55,674 bases of DNA. It comes from Shewanella hafniensis (lineage in GTDB: Bacteria > Pseudomonadota > Gammaproteobacteria > Enterobacterales > Shewanellaceae). The first letter of the stretch is position 1; each line of letters begins with the position of its first letter. The DNA lies in contig NZ_BPFD01000024.1 in the NCBI RefSeq assembly GCF_019655335.1, forward strand, positions 1 to 55,674, read 5' to 3'. The notes beneath the pieces are model-generated. The model did no database searches. It saw only the letters and a list, made by a program, of their open reading frames with translations, and was not told the origin of the DNA. The position numbers and the translations under genes were made by a program. Below, in pieces: positions 36,301-44,039 of this stretch.

Positions 36301-36394
36301 TTCGGCGCTGCCATTACAAGTGATGAAAGGCATGATGCCTATTTTAGCTCCCTATGTACAAACCGAGCAGGGCATGTGTGTGGTGAACGAATAA
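33317..36394 (+). CDS. Divergent class A penicillin-binding protein (transglycosylase/transpeptidase)
   Basis: A 1025-residue inner-membrane protein: cytoplasmic Pro/Lys-rich tail, one membrane helix (about 39-54), then periplasmic domains. The GT51 glycosyltransferase has LLFIENRELW (Glu185, replacing the usual EDRRFY form), AGGSTLATQIEKFRH (225-) and DYLNTVPLSSAPNHGEVHGIGDGLWAWFG. The transpeptidase has STAK (513-516), SIN (619-621) and KTGTG (939-). All three penicillin-binding motifs are thus present, but their spacing is long and the GT51 motifs deviate from PBP1a/1b/1c. Start is TTG at 33317 with GGAG 5 bp upstream. It probably polymerises and crosslinks peptidoglycan in a special context. 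A perfect terminator follows. Confidence 0.85.
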   Translation: MPNSPSEMKFENYRPRPPQPEPKVKVKTPRKARSKGRVWFLFFILICCIALLIGLEVKTSFYQAKYINQYAKTLTYELENSPSTAVIYPSYGPFDERHGYSKLPQYIDRLMQRNFQVTQQVAFSPALQEYAQLGFFPPYHEKAQSGLTLLDCRNTDLYEFAYPKRVYQDDDKIPNEIVNTLLFIENRELWTTEDKLNPVIDWPRFVVAGMSQIAEMVGMNVSTAGGSTLATQIEKFRHSSQGLTLSIKDKLLQIGSASVRVYQQGENTEPARKRIVQDYLNTVPLSSAPNHGEVHGIGDGLWAWFGTDFDTANKLLASPQIKGNAAKRGQVFRQVVALMIAQRRPSYYLLQGHEDLENLVDSHIRLLGQYYLIDRGLRDAALAQKLQFRVTKPQRNTQSGADKGVNTVRIRTAGMLNVGLYDLDRLDLTVNSSLHSDLQQQVSHYLRSLAQASTAEQVGLLGERLLEPSQLQNVLYSFTLYERTDTANRVRVQTDSTDQPFDINEGSKLELGSTAKLRVMATYLEIIAEIHEKYSKKHGIELESIIIEPRDHLTRWAIDYLIVNPDRRLDRMLDAALQREYSASTSEQFFTGGGLHVFNNFKKSEDVKTPTLYQALQDSINLPFVRLMRDIVNYSSSMQNEGNMAQLLRNDKDPRRDEYLRVFADREGNTFVTKFYRKYKKVAANERFGMFFDGLSQSEQQLTSAYRYLLPDEPMSAFKAFLQQRLPQVSYTDGRIKSLYNKYGPDKYNLPDQGYIARVHPLELWVLDYLNHNPDANLNDVKQASEAQRQEVYRWLFRTRHKNARDVRVQVMLEVEAFLDIHQRWARLGYPFDAMVPSLGSALGSSGDRPAALAELMGIIQNDGYRLPTVRINQLHFAADTPYEVTLENQNTQGERVMRHEVAQALKAALANVVQNGTARRLKGIFTDEKGEMLAIGGKTGTGDNRIVTQMQQGKKVATTAMNRTATFVFYLGDKYFGTLTAFVPGSKSDDFSFTSALPLQVMKGMMPILAPYVQTEQGMCVVNE

Positions 36395-36420
36395 AGGCAT
36401 GAATTAATAAGTGCCACGCC

Positions 36421-36459
36421 AACGACAAAGAGTGTTCCTGATGAACACTCTTTGTCGTT
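36421..36459. terminator. Terminator after the PBP gene
   Basis: A 17-bp perfect stem AACGACAAAGAGTGTTC (36421-36437) pairs with 36443-36459, loop CTGAT, with TTT beyond. The convergent sugar dehydrogenase gene may share it. Confidence 0.92.
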
Positions 36460-36542
36460 TTAAGGCTTAAATTATCTATCGATTGAGTTTATTGCTGTGG
36501 TTAACATGGTTTAGTTAAAGCACTGTGATAAAAGTGCAGCGA

Positions 36543-37760
36543 TTAAGATTGCTTCGGCGATAACTGGTAAATTTTTGATTTAGCTTCATCGGTTACGAGA
36601 TAAATCAGTCCATCTGGCCCTTGTACTACTGAACGCAATCTTTGCCCTAATTCAGTTTTCAGCAGCCGTTCTTCTTTAATTATCTTGTCGCCATCAAGCA
36701 CTAAACGCACCAGTGTTTTTCCCTTTAGGCTGGCGAGTAACAGATTATTTTGCCACTGTGGAAATTTATCACCTGTGTAAAACATAAAGCCCGCCGTGGC
36801 AATCGAGGGAACCCATTTGTAGACGGGTTGCTCCATTCCCGCCTTATGGGTGCCTTCGCCGATGTTGCCGCCGCCATAATTCTCACCATAGGTAATCACT
36901 GGCCAGCCATAGTTTTTAGCCGCTTGGTCGATATTGAGTTCATCGCCGCCCTGGGGGCCATGCTCGCCCGTCCACAATACTTTACTGACGGGATTAATCG
37001 CCGCGCCCTGCATATTGCGATGACCAATAGACCAGATCTCGGGTAAGGCGCCAACCGTATTGACGAAGGGGTTATCCTTAGGCACTGAACCATCGGCATT
37101 AATCCGCACCACTTTGCCTAAATGATTGTCTAATGTTTGGGCGCTATCTTTTTCGCTGTAGCGGTCGCCGAGTGTGATAAACAGTGTGCCATCAGGCGCC
37201 CACACTAAACGAGATCCAAAATGGTGGCCGCTGTTGATTTTGGGGTGCTGACTAAAAACGCGGGTGAGATTTTCAAGCTTGTTACCATTGAGCGTGGCAA
37301 AACTGACCGCTGTGCTATTGAGCTCGCTTGCATCACCTTCAGCGGGTTCTGAATAACTGAAATAGATTTTTTTGCTGCTGGCAAAATCTGGCGCAAGCAC
37401 GACATCAAGTAAACCACCTTGACCTTTGGCATACATAGGCGGTAAACCCGTTAAGGGTTCACCCACTTTGCCTACGGTGCTGACAATGCGCATTCTGCCA
37501 GCTCGTTCAGTCACTAGCATACTGCCGTCGGGTAAGAATGCCATACCCCAGACATTCTCTAACCCTTGGGCTATGGTTTTTACCTGAATATTACCCGTTT
37601 CCGTTTTGACGCTAATGGTCGCTGCGCTAGCGGTTTCGGTGTAAATAGCCGGTGAGCATGCAATAAGACACAGGGCAAGATTTAAGGTGCTTAGCTTCAA
37701 GGTCTTTGGCATTAATTTACTCAGTCTCAAGGTCCTCAGTTTCAAGGTCATCAGTTTCAT
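36543..37760 (-). CDS. PQQ-dependent aldose/sorbosone dehydrogenase-like protein
   Basis: A 405-residue exported beta-propeller of the glucose/sorbosone dehydrogenase family (E. coli YliI/Asd type), which oxidises aldoses with PQQ. Motifs are GLENVWGMAFLPDGSMLVTERAGRMRIV, GQGGLLDVVLAPDF, NSGHHFGSRLVWAPDGTLFITLGDRY, IWSIGHRNMQGAA, WTGEHGPQGGDELN and YGWPVITYGENY. AAGGAT precedes the ATG at 37760. The signal region is unusually long because its first about 27 residues are five-residue repeats (MTLKL, RTLRL, KTLKL, STLNL). It then reads LALCLIACSP, which could be a lipobox. PQQ synthesis genes are not in the window. Confidence 0.87.
   Translation of the reverse strand: MKLMTLKLRTLRLSKLMPKTLKLSTLNLALCLIACSPAIYTETASAATISVKTETGNIQVKTIAQGLENVWGMAFLPDGSMLVTERAGRMRIVSTVGKVGEPLTGLPPMYAKGQGGLLDVVLAPDFASSKKIYFSYSEPAEGDASELNSTAVSFATLNGNKLENLTRVFSQHPKINSGHHFGSRLVWAPDGTLFITLGDRYSEKDSAQTLDNHLGKVVRINADGSVPKDNPFVNTVGALPEIWSIGHRNMQGAAINPVSKVLWTGEHGPQGGDELNIDQAAKNYGWPVITYGENYGGGNIGEGTHKAGMEQPVYKWVPSIATAGFMFYTGDKFPQWQNNLLLASLKGKTLVRLVLDGDKIIKEERLLKTELGQRLRSVVQGPDGLIYLVTDEAKSKIYQLSPKQS
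37680..37754. repeat. 15-bp minisatellite in the sugar dehydrogenase leader
   Basis: Five contiguous in-phase 15-base units fall in coding sequence. Units at 37725-37739 and 37740-37754 (TTTCAAGGTCATCAG type) are nearly identical. Those at 37680-37694 and 37695-37709 share the AAGGTG/C core, and 37710-37724 is decayed. Each adds five residues of an xTLxL pattern to the signal peptide. Confidence 0.7.
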
Positions 37761-37916
37761 CGCTATCCTTAATCACACTGTTCTCCTATAGGATGGATCA
37801 GAGTAACAAGTCAGTCACATAAGGGCAATTTATCGGTGAGACCTTGTATCGAAAACTCGCCTGTCCAGCTTTTATGAGTTTAAGCTTCACAAATCAAAAG
37901 CCTAACGTATGAAAAA

Positions 37917-38675
37917 CTAGCGCATGAAAAAGCCTAAGGCCATCGCTAAACCGACGATTACAATAAAGCCGCGTAGCAAGGGCTGTGAAATGCGGTAGGC
38001 CAGCGCCGCCCCCACATAACCACCGACAATCGCCATAACGGCAAGCAGCAACAGATATTGCCCATCAATAACATTGCCCGCGGCATAAACCACAACGGCG
38101 ATGGCGGTGAGCAGGGCTGAAATCAGATTTTTAAGTCCGTTCATCCCATGTAGATTGGTTTGCCCCATCAGGCCAAAGCTTGCGAGTAGTATGATGCCTA
38201 AGCCACCATTAAAATAACCGCCATAGATACACACAGCCGACAGCATTATCAGTGCCGTTATCGGACTTAACATTGGCGTAGAGGTGTTTTCGCCTTGCTC
38301 AGCGATTCTTCGTTTGAGTAACCAAGGGCCAACAATAAAGGCCGCGGTGGCCAGTAGAATCAGCCAAGGGATCAGCTTTGCGAAGACTTGCTCGCTGGTG
38401 GTCAGCAAAATACCCGCGCCAATACTGCCGCCAATTAAAGCAATTAAGATCAGATTTTTAAGGCTAAGACTCGCCGGATATTCGATATCCTTTCTAAAAC
38501 GCCATGCGCTGGCGATATAACCAGGCAGCAGCGCGGCTGTCCCCGTGGCATTCGCCGCAATCGGTGGAACCCCGACAAACACTAACGCTAATAGGGTAAT
38601 AAAACTGCCTCCACCGGCAACTGCATTGAGCATGCCGCCTAAAAAGCCCGCGAGTGCAATAATAAGCCAGTCCAT
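37917..38675 (-). CDS. TauE/SafE (TSUP) family permease
   Basis: A 252-residue inner-membrane protein with about eight hydrophobic segments and the family opening GFLGGMLNAVAGGGSFITLLALVFVGVPPIAANATGT, followed by a second repeat starting GGYFNGGLGIILLASFGLMGQTNLHGMNGLKN. TSUP proteins are predicted exporters or importers of sulfite, sulfonates or other organic anions. The substrate cannot be read here. The ATG at 38675 has AAAGGAG 8 bp upstream; the earlier in-frame TTG at 38696 is inside that site, so it is rejected. Confidence 0.88.
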   Translation of the reverse strand: MDWLIIALAGFLGGMLNAVAGGGSFITLLALVFVGVPPIAANATGTAALLPGYIASAWRFRKDIEYPASLSLKNLILIALIGGSIGAGILLTTSEQVFAKLIPWLILLATAAFIVGPWLLKRRIAEQGENTSTPMLSPITALIMLSAVCIYGGYFNGGLGIILLASFGLMGQTNLHGMNGLKNLISALLTAIAVVVYAAGNVIDGQYLLLLAVMAIVGGYVGAALAYRISQPLLRGFIVIVGLAMALGFFMR

Positions 38676-38866
38676 AGATACCGCTCCTTTGGACAATGAG
38701 AGAGTTAAATAGAGCGCTAAAAATGTGTCTGTTATTATGAGTCAATCTAAGCACTCACCCTAACAGGATGATTTCGATATTGAAAGTCGCGTAATGATTC
38801 GTTACATATCGCCATTCGTGAAGGTGAAGATATAGGATGAGTGAGCAGGCTTTTACTTGCTTAGTG

Positions 38867-39202
38867 CTAGGGGACTTGATCCCAAATGCCAGACATAAAA
38901 ATAACCGCAGCGATGGCTTCACTTTGCTCGGTAAAAACATCTTCTCCCCAACAGTTTTGTCCACGTTCTTGGTAATAAACATGAAAGGTACTGAGCATAG
39001 GTGTTCGAATGCAATACCAACCATCGAAGGTATTCTTAGCAAAATTGACCCAATACTGCGCATCAGCAGTTTGGATTTGCTGAATGAGTAATTCATTTTG
39101 CGATAGCAAAGCCACAAGTTCATTCTGGGTGGTTATTTGATGCTCGGCTTTTATAGCCTCGAGAAGACTTTTAAGTTTTATCATGGGATCTTTTTCATTC
39201 AT
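38867..39202 (-). CDS. Hypothetical protein, 111 residues
   Basis: A small soluble acidic protein I do not recognise. Residues 1-45 look like a helix rich in Leu/Gln (LKSLLEAIKAEHQITTQNELVALLSQNELL). A mixed region follows with many aromatics and two Cys (DGWYCIRTP, GQNCWGED), then a hydrophobic end (AAVIFMSGIW). No signal peptide. The start could be 39202 or 39184; neither has a strong ribosome site. It precedes nothing on its strand closely and follows a DJ-1-like gene by 20 bp, so the two may be co-transcribed. It is preferred over the longer overlapping open frame at 38755-39123 because its composition is protein-like. Confidence 0.5.
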   Translation of the reverse strand: MNEKDPMIKLKSLLEAIKAEHQITTQNELVALLSQNELLIQQIQTADAQYWVNFAKNTFDGWYCIRTPMLSTFHVYYQERGQNCWGEDVFTEQSEAIAAVIFMSGIWDQVP

Positions 39203-39222
39203 CGAGAGTATCTACATCACTT

Positions 39223-39825
39223 TTAACGAATGGCCGCGGAGATGGAGGATTGGATTAATGCTTCAAAAATATCTGTTTGCCCGGCAGGAATAAGCTGCCT
39301 GTGAATTTCGCGGCGTTTCGCACTGTCGAATAAACGCTCCGCAACCCAACCCGTTAAATAGAGTGAGGAAAGGCAGCCGCCCGCAGTGGCAATATTGCCA
39401 TTAATCACGAGGGCGCAGTCTTCTACATCGACGCCCATGGCAACTAGGGCAGGTTTTGCATCGGGGTGAGTCGTTGCCGAGAGATTGTCGAGTAGCCCTA
39501 ATTTGGCAAAGAAGAATGACCCAGCGCAGATACTGCCAAGCAATTGTCGTGTGGGATCTAATTTAAGGGCGGACATAAACTCAGTATCAGCAAGTGCCGC
39601 AGGTACGCCTTTGTAACCACTGCTGAATAATACCACGTCGGCATCAGCGACTTCGGCCACATGACCATCGGTTGCAACCGTCATCCCCAAGCTTGATATG
39701 TGGCTAGGTTTGGTCCCGAGTACTTTTACTGTCCAATCGGTTTTTGTCCTGCCGAGAATATCGCGCATTAAGAAGAAATCGATATCGGTAAATTCATCAA
39801 ATATCACAATCGCAATCTGGTACAT
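39223..39825 (-). CDS. DJ-1/PfpI-family protein
   Basis: A 200-residue cytoplasmic protein of the DJ-1/PfpI glutamine-amidotransferase-like fold. The nucleophile elbow is LLGSICAGSFFFAKLGLL (Cys near residue 103), with the acidic residue in IVIFDEFTDIDFF near the N-terminus and a later GNIATAGGCLSSLYL strand. Members act as isocyanide hydratases, glyoxalases, chaperones or regulators; this short stand-alone form is closest to isonitrile hydratase/ThiJ-like enzymes, but the substrate is unknown. GAGGAA lies 7 bp before the ATG at 39825, so the open frame's earlier Met is rejected. Confidence 0.85.
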   Translation of the reverse strand: MYQIAIVIFDEFTDIDFFLMRDILGRTKTDWTVKVLGTKPSHISSLGMTVATDGHVAEVADADVVLFSSGYKGVPAALADTEFMSALKLDPTRQLLGSICAGSFFFAKLGLLDNLSATTHPDAKPALVAMGVDVEDCALVINGNIATAGGCLSSLYLTGWVAERLFDSAKRREIHRQLIPAGQTDIFEALIQSSISAAIR

Positions 39826-39961
39826 AAGCTTTCCTCTGGCTTGCATTGTGGATGACTTAAGGCTTGAATATGCTCAACCTTAAGCCTTGGGTCCTCAATA
39901 TGAATAGAATCATGATTTTATTGGTTATCCATTTTTTATGAAAATTTGGTTAATCAAAATC

Positions 39962-40993
39962 TTAACCAGCACTAAACGATGGCAGTCGCTTGGCGAAAAT
40001 AGCATGGGCATCAAAATCTTGGCTTTGCATTCTGGTTAATGTGTTGGTTAACACTTCATCGGCTGCATCTTCAATCCGCAGGATCTTCTCTGCTGCGACA
40101 TAGTCGCTAAACGCTGTGCAGACTTGTTCAAACAAAGCCGTTACATCGCCAAAGGCCGGATGACTGAACTGCGGATTAGGCAAGCCCCTGAGGTCACGAA
40201 GCTTTAGCAGCATTAACGCCGTCAAGGGTATGTATGATAGATGTCCATTGTGGAACTCAAAAAAACACTTTTTATCCCCGATGATCGCTTGTTCTACCTG
40301 ATCATCGCAGAGGGTTTGCAGCATAGTGCTGATGAATTCGATATCCTGTGTATCCCAGTTATCTAAAAATGACGCATAGGAGAAAGGAGCTGTTTTTCGC
40401 AGTGTCACTTGCACTTCAGTGGTAAAAGGCGGCTCGATATGCCCCAGATAACGGCCATACAGCAGCACCAAAAAATCGCCAATAAAGCCATGGGAGCGAA
40501 CAATCCAGCCCGAACGCCGCGCGGTTGCATCAGCGTGGTACAGCTCGTCCGCCTCGCGTTTAAGCCCAGCTAACAGCATCAGCACAAGCCGAAACACGCT
40601 GATTGTAGACCACATAGCGTTTGCTATCCCGCCAGTTTTTTCTAGCGATGAGCAATATTTATAGTAATCAATGGCGGTTGCAAAATAACCGTAAGCAAGC
40701 GAGCACATAAGCGGCTTAGGCTCAAGCAAGCCCGATTCAATATAGGTAAGTTGGGCTACATAGCCCCAATGACACTCGGGTACACCAAACTCAGCTCCAA
40801 ATAATTCCCACTGGCGAAAATCCTCATCAAACTCACGATATTGTTTCACTCTCTCGAAACCATCTGTCATCCCACTGTCGATATAATCGGTCAGTAAATA
40901 CTGGTCATATTCAAAGACGTTTTTGGCATAATCGCGCATATGTTTACGACTGCGACTGCGCTTATTGAGAAACTTGGCTAACATCTTGAGCAT
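39962..40993 (-). CDS. Hypothetical protein, about 343 residues
   Basis: I do not recognise this protein. It has a basic N-terminus (KFLNKRSRSRKHMRDY), then an acidic, aromatic-rich, apparently helical body with many Trp/Tyr/Phe (FEYDQYLLTDYIDSGMTDGFERVKQYREFDEDFRQWELFG and so on in shorter runs). A hydrophobic helix lies around 115-155 (ATAIDYYKYC, VFRLVLMLLAGLK) but there is no clear membrane anchor. The pattern recalls immunity or Sel1-like partner proteins only loosely, and I do not assign it. AAGG directly precedes the first ATG, so the second Met at 40984 may be the real start. No conserved neighbour suggests a role. Confidence 0.6.
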   Translation of the reverse strand: MLKMLAKFLNKRSRSRKHMRDYAKNVFEYDQYLLTDYIDSGMTDGFERVKQYREFDEDFRQWELFGAEFGVPECHWGYVAQLTYIESGLLEPKPLMCSLAYGYFATAIDYYKYCSSLEKTGGIANAMWSTISVFRLVLMLLAGLKREADELYHADATARRSGWIVRSHGFIGDFLVLLYGRYLGHIEPPFTTEVQVTLRKTAPFSYASFLDNWDTQDIEFISTMLQTLCDDQVEQAIIGDKKCFFEFHNGHLSYIPLTALMLLKLRDLRGLPNPQFSHPAFGDVTALFEQVCTAFSDYVAAEKILRIEDAADEVLTNTLTRMQSQDFDAHAIFAKRLPSFSAG

Positions 40994-41190
40994 CCTTATT
41001 ATTTAGGCTGCGGCAAGTTTACCGCAACGGCGCTAAATATCACTATCTGTAGCACTTTTGAAGCAAGCATTAAGCGACTCCGTTGTAGCGATGGTGAACA
41101 CACATTCGCCAGCAAAGAACCTTGCTAACATATGGTGTTATCAGTTTAATGCGCGACATTGTTCATTATTGAATATGCTGGGATGGGGAG

Positions 41191-41292
41191 TAAACCGCAC
41201 TAATGCGTTGGCGACCATCGGAAAAAGGGATTTTTTCGTTGAGCCCCCAAGGATGGGTTTACGGCGTGTCGCCAGAGCATTAGTGCTGTTTA
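41191..41292. repeat. MITE-like inverted repeat element
   Basis: Two near-identical inverted arms of about 25 bp, 41191-41215 (core GCACTAATGCGTTGGCGAC) and 41268-41292, have few mismatches. They enclose about 50 bp that includes CCCCCAAGGATGGG. It lies in a 562-bp gene-free stretch, lacks coding capacity and looks like a small nonautonomous repeat. The family is not recognised. Confidence 0.7.
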
Positions 41293-41413
41293 TGGCGATA
41301 AGCTCTCAAAAAGTACCTAGACTGCAAAAGCTCACAAAAAACAAGGTTTGTAGTGAACAAGCTGGTGGTGAATTTTACTCATGGTTCCCCGTTTTCGCGG
41401 GGATGACAAAAGC

Positions 41414-41446
41414 AACGAGGCCCAGAATCATTTTTTGGGCCTTGTT
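41414..41446 (-). terminator. Terminator of the liu-sco operon
   Basis: AACGAGGCCCA (41414-41424) pairs with TGGGCCTTGTT (41436-41446), one G-T pair, and on the minus strand is followed by GCTTTTG. It lies about 110 bp past the scoB stop. A small hairpin CCCCG/CGGGG (41387-41402) adjoins it. Confidence 0.7.
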
Positions 41447-41555
41447 GGTATCGTAAAACGTCGGTTAACGCTCAAAATTCTTTAGGTTAAAGCTTCAAAC
41501 TAACTTGAGTTTCAACCTTAGCCGCTATACGTTACTTGCACATTTTAGAGAACGC

Positions 41556-42212
41556 TTAAAACACCATTTCTGGTACATGCTCTGGCACGATTAACTTACC
41601 GGCGGTTTTGCTGACGATTTCTTCGACGCTGACGCCTGGGGCGCGCTCGAGTAAATGGAAGGCGCCATCTTTGATTTCGATAAAGGCTAAATCTGTGACG
41701 ACGCGTTTAATGCAGCCGTAACCAGTCAGCGGCAATTCGCATACGGGCAGTAGCTTAGAATTACCGTATTTATCGGCGTGCATCATAGTCACGATAATGT
41801 TTTCGGCGCCGGCGACTAAATCCATCGCGCCGCCCATGCCTTTGATGAGTTTGCCGGGGATCATCCATGAGGCGATAGAGCCATTGACATCGACTTCAAA
41901 GGCGCCGAGTACGGTTAAATCCACATGGCCGCCACGGATCATGGCAAAGCTCTCGGCTGAAGAAAAAAACGACGCGCCTTTCACTGCGGTAACGGTTTGT
42001 TTGCCCGCGTTGATTAAATCTGGGTCGATGGCGTCTTCGGTAGGGAATTCACCCATGCCGAGTAGGCCGTTTTCCGATTGCAACATGACTTCCATGCCTT
42101 CGGGAATGTAGTTGGCCACCAGTGTTGGAATGCCAATGCCGAGGTTGACGTAGTAGCCATCTTTTAATTCTTTGGCGACGCGCTGAGCCAGTTGTTCTCT
42201 TGATAATGCCAT
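41556..42212 (-). CDS. scoB: 3-oxoacid CoA-transferase subunit B
   Basis: A 218-residue beta subunit of a succinyl-CoA:acetoacetate (3-oxoacid) CoA-transferase. Catalytic Glu lies in SENGLLGMG (about residue 48). Other motifs are GYYVNLGIGIPTLVANYIPEGMEV, DLTVLGAFEVDVNGSIASWMIPGKLIKGMGGAMDLV and TDLAFIEIKDG. With ScoA it activates the acetoacetate released by HMG-CoA lyase, giving acetoacetyl-CoA. It is last in the cluster; AGAAAGGAT precedes the ATG and scoA ends 113 bp upstream. Confidence 0.93.
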   Translation of the reverse strand: MALSREQLAQRVAKELKDGYYVNLGIGIPTLVANYIPEGMEVMLQSENGLLGMGEFPTEDAIDPDLINAGKQTVTAVKGASFFSSAESFAMIRGGHVDLTVLGAFEVDVNGSIASWMIPGKLIKGMGGAMDLVAGAENIIVTMMHADKYGNSKLLPVCELPLTGYGCIKRVVTDLAFIEIKDGAFHLLERAPGVSVEEIVSKTAGKLIVPEHVPEMVF

Positions 42213-42325
42213 GATATCTATCCTTTCTATTTGGCTTTGACGCTTTGGTCTTTACTCTTAGTTTTTACTTTAGGGAGCTAAGTGCCAATTGCGTTAACTG
42301 TGTTTCAAGGTTTTGCCAGCGCCTT

Positions 42326-43030
42326 TTATTTCGCGGCTTTTACCGTGCGCTGCTCGATACGTTTCTCGAACTTGCCTTGAATAACGCGGTCAACATAGAT
42401 GCCCGGCGTGTGGATATGATCTGGATCTAGCTCGCCCGGCTCAACAATAAACTCGGCTTCAACCACAGTGATTTTGCCCGCGGTCGCCATCATAGGGTTA
42501 AAGTTGGCGGCGGTTTTACGGAACACCAAATTACCCATGGTATCGGCTTTCCATGCGCGCACTAAGGCAAAATCTGCGGTCAGCGACTCTTCTAATACGT
42601 AATGGCGACCTTTGATTTCGCGGGTTTCTTTGCCATCAGCGACTGGCGTGCCGTAGCCTGTAGCGGTGAAAAATGCCGGAATACCTGCGCCGCCTGCGCG
42701 GATCTTTTCCGCCAGCGTGCCTTGGGGCGTTAAAATCACGTTCAGTTCGCCAGAGAGCATTTGTTGCTCGAAAGTGGCGTTCTCGCCCACGTAAGAGGCG
42801 ATCATAGTGGCGATTTGGCGATGTTTTAACAGTAAGCCAAGGCCAAAGTCGTCAACGCCAGCGTTGTTTGATATCGCCGTTAAACCGTTAACGCCCATCT
42901 TAACCATTTGATTGATTAAGCCTTCGGGAATGCCGCACAGGCCAAAGCCGCCGACCATAATGGTCATGTCGTTTGATAAGCCGTTTAACGCTTCTTCATA
43001 GCTGCTGACGACTTTATTGAGTCCTGCCAT
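42326..43030 (-). CDS. scoA: 3-oxoacid CoA-transferase subunit A
   Basis: A 234-residue alpha subunit of the same CoA-transferase. Family marks are [18 protein letters not shown] (CoA-binding loop), [45 protein letters not shown] and [32 protein letters not shown]. It follows liuE after 69 bp, so a leucine-derived acetoacetate pool can be used at once. The 113 bp before scoB contains no second promoter I can identify. Confidence 0.94.
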   Translation of the reverse strand: MAGLNKVVSSYEEALNGLSNDMTIMVGGFGLCGIPEGLINQMVKMGVNGLTAISNNAGVDDFGLGLLLKHRQIATMIASYVGENATFEQQMLSGELNVILTPQGTLAEKIRAGGAGIPAFFTATGYGTPVADGKETREIKGRHYVLEESLTADFALVRAWKADTMGNLVFRKTAANFNPMMATAGKITVVEAEFIVEPGELDPDHIHTPGIYVDRVIQGKFEKRIEQRTVKAAK

Positions 43031-43099
43031 TGTGATGTCCTTTTATGCTGTATAAAACGCGCAGGAAATAACGCGCGTTTTCAATAACGGTTGTTGTCG

Positions 43100-44038
43100 T
43101 TAATTATTGTTGTTCTGTTTTGCTAACAGGGCCGTGGCCACTTTCGAGCCGTTGTTGCGATTCAACTGCGTGCTGATAGCTTGTCCTGCTAACGCGAGTT
43201 TTTGTAAATCGATACCCGTTTCGAATCCCATGCCGTGCAGCATATACACTAAGTCTTCGGTGGCAAGATTGCCCGATGCGCCTTTGGCATAGGGGCAGCC
43301 ACCAAGACCCGCAACCGAGGAGTCGAACACCCGTACACCTAAGTCTAAGCAGGCCAAAATATTAGCGAGTGCTTGGCCATAGGTGTCGTGAAAGTGTAGC
43401 GCCAGTTTTTCGACTGGGACGCGTTCAGCCACAGTTTGCAGCATTCTACGGGCTTTTTGCGGCGTACCTACACCTATGGTGTCGCCGAGCGATATTTCGT
43501 AGCAGCCCATTTTGTAAAGGATTTCAGACACACGGGCCACTTCACTGACCGCTATCTCACCTTCGTAGGGGCAGCCGAGCACGCAAGACACATAACCGCG
43601 CACTGGAATATTGTGTTTTTTTGCTAATTCCATCAAAGGGATAAAGCGTTCAATCGACTCTTCTATCGAGCAGTTGATATTGCGCTGACTAAAGCTTTGT
43701 GAGGCGGCGCCAAATATTGCCACCTCACTCGCTTTTGCATCCAGTGCCAGTTCAAAGCCTTTGACGTTGGGTGTGAGCGCGCTATACACCACGCCGCTTT
43801 GACGCTGTATTTGCTTGAGCACATCGGCAGAATCGGCCATTTGTGGCACCCATTTAGGTGACACAAAGCTGCCTGCTTCGATACGCTTAAGCCCTGCATC
43901 AGCCAGCGATTCAATCAAGGCGATTTTAGCTGCCGTCGGCACTGCGACTTCGTTTTGCAGGCCGTCGCGTGCGCCCATCTCGAAGATACTGACCCTGTCT
44001 TTGGCGTTCGCTGCTTGGCTTAGATTGGCTAACGACAT
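43100..44038 (-). CDS. liuE: Hydroxymethylglutaryl-CoA lyase
   Basis: A 312-residue HMG-CoA lyase that splits HMG-CoA into acetoacetate and acetyl-CoA, the last dedicated leucine-degradation step. Catalytic segments are [12 protein letters not shown] (metal-binding region), [12 protein letters not shown] (HxH metal ligands) and the signature [14 protein letters not shown] with the active-site Cys. AAGGAAG lies before the ATG inside the end of liuD; the two genes are 1 bp apart. Confidence 0.95.
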   Translation of the reverse strand: MSLANLSQAANAKDRVSIFEMGARDGLQNEVAVPTAAKIALIESLADAGLKRIEAGSFVSPKWVPQMADSADVLKQIQRQSGVVYSALTPNVKGFELALDAKASEVAIFGAASQSFSQRNINCSIEESIERFIPLMELAKKHNIPVRGYVSCVLGCPYEGEIAVSEVARVSEILYKMGCYEISLGDTIGVGTPQKARRMLQTVAERVPVEKLALHFHDTYGQALANILACLDLGVRVFDSSVAGLGGCPYAKGASGNLATEDLVYMLHGMGFETGIDLQKLALAGQAISTQLNRNNGSKVATALLAKQNNNN

Positions 44039-44039
44039 C

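Noticed and set aside
38755..39123. 122-residue minus-strand frame overlapping 38867-39202
   Set aside because: Different frame across the same DNA; cysteine- and leucine-rich odd composition. The 111-residue frame fits better.
41058..41456. Open frame of 132 residues on the plus strand
   Set aside because: It runs through the inverted repeat and the CCCCG hairpin, and its tail FPVFAGMTK is the usual translation of a common intergenic repeat. Composition is not protein-like.
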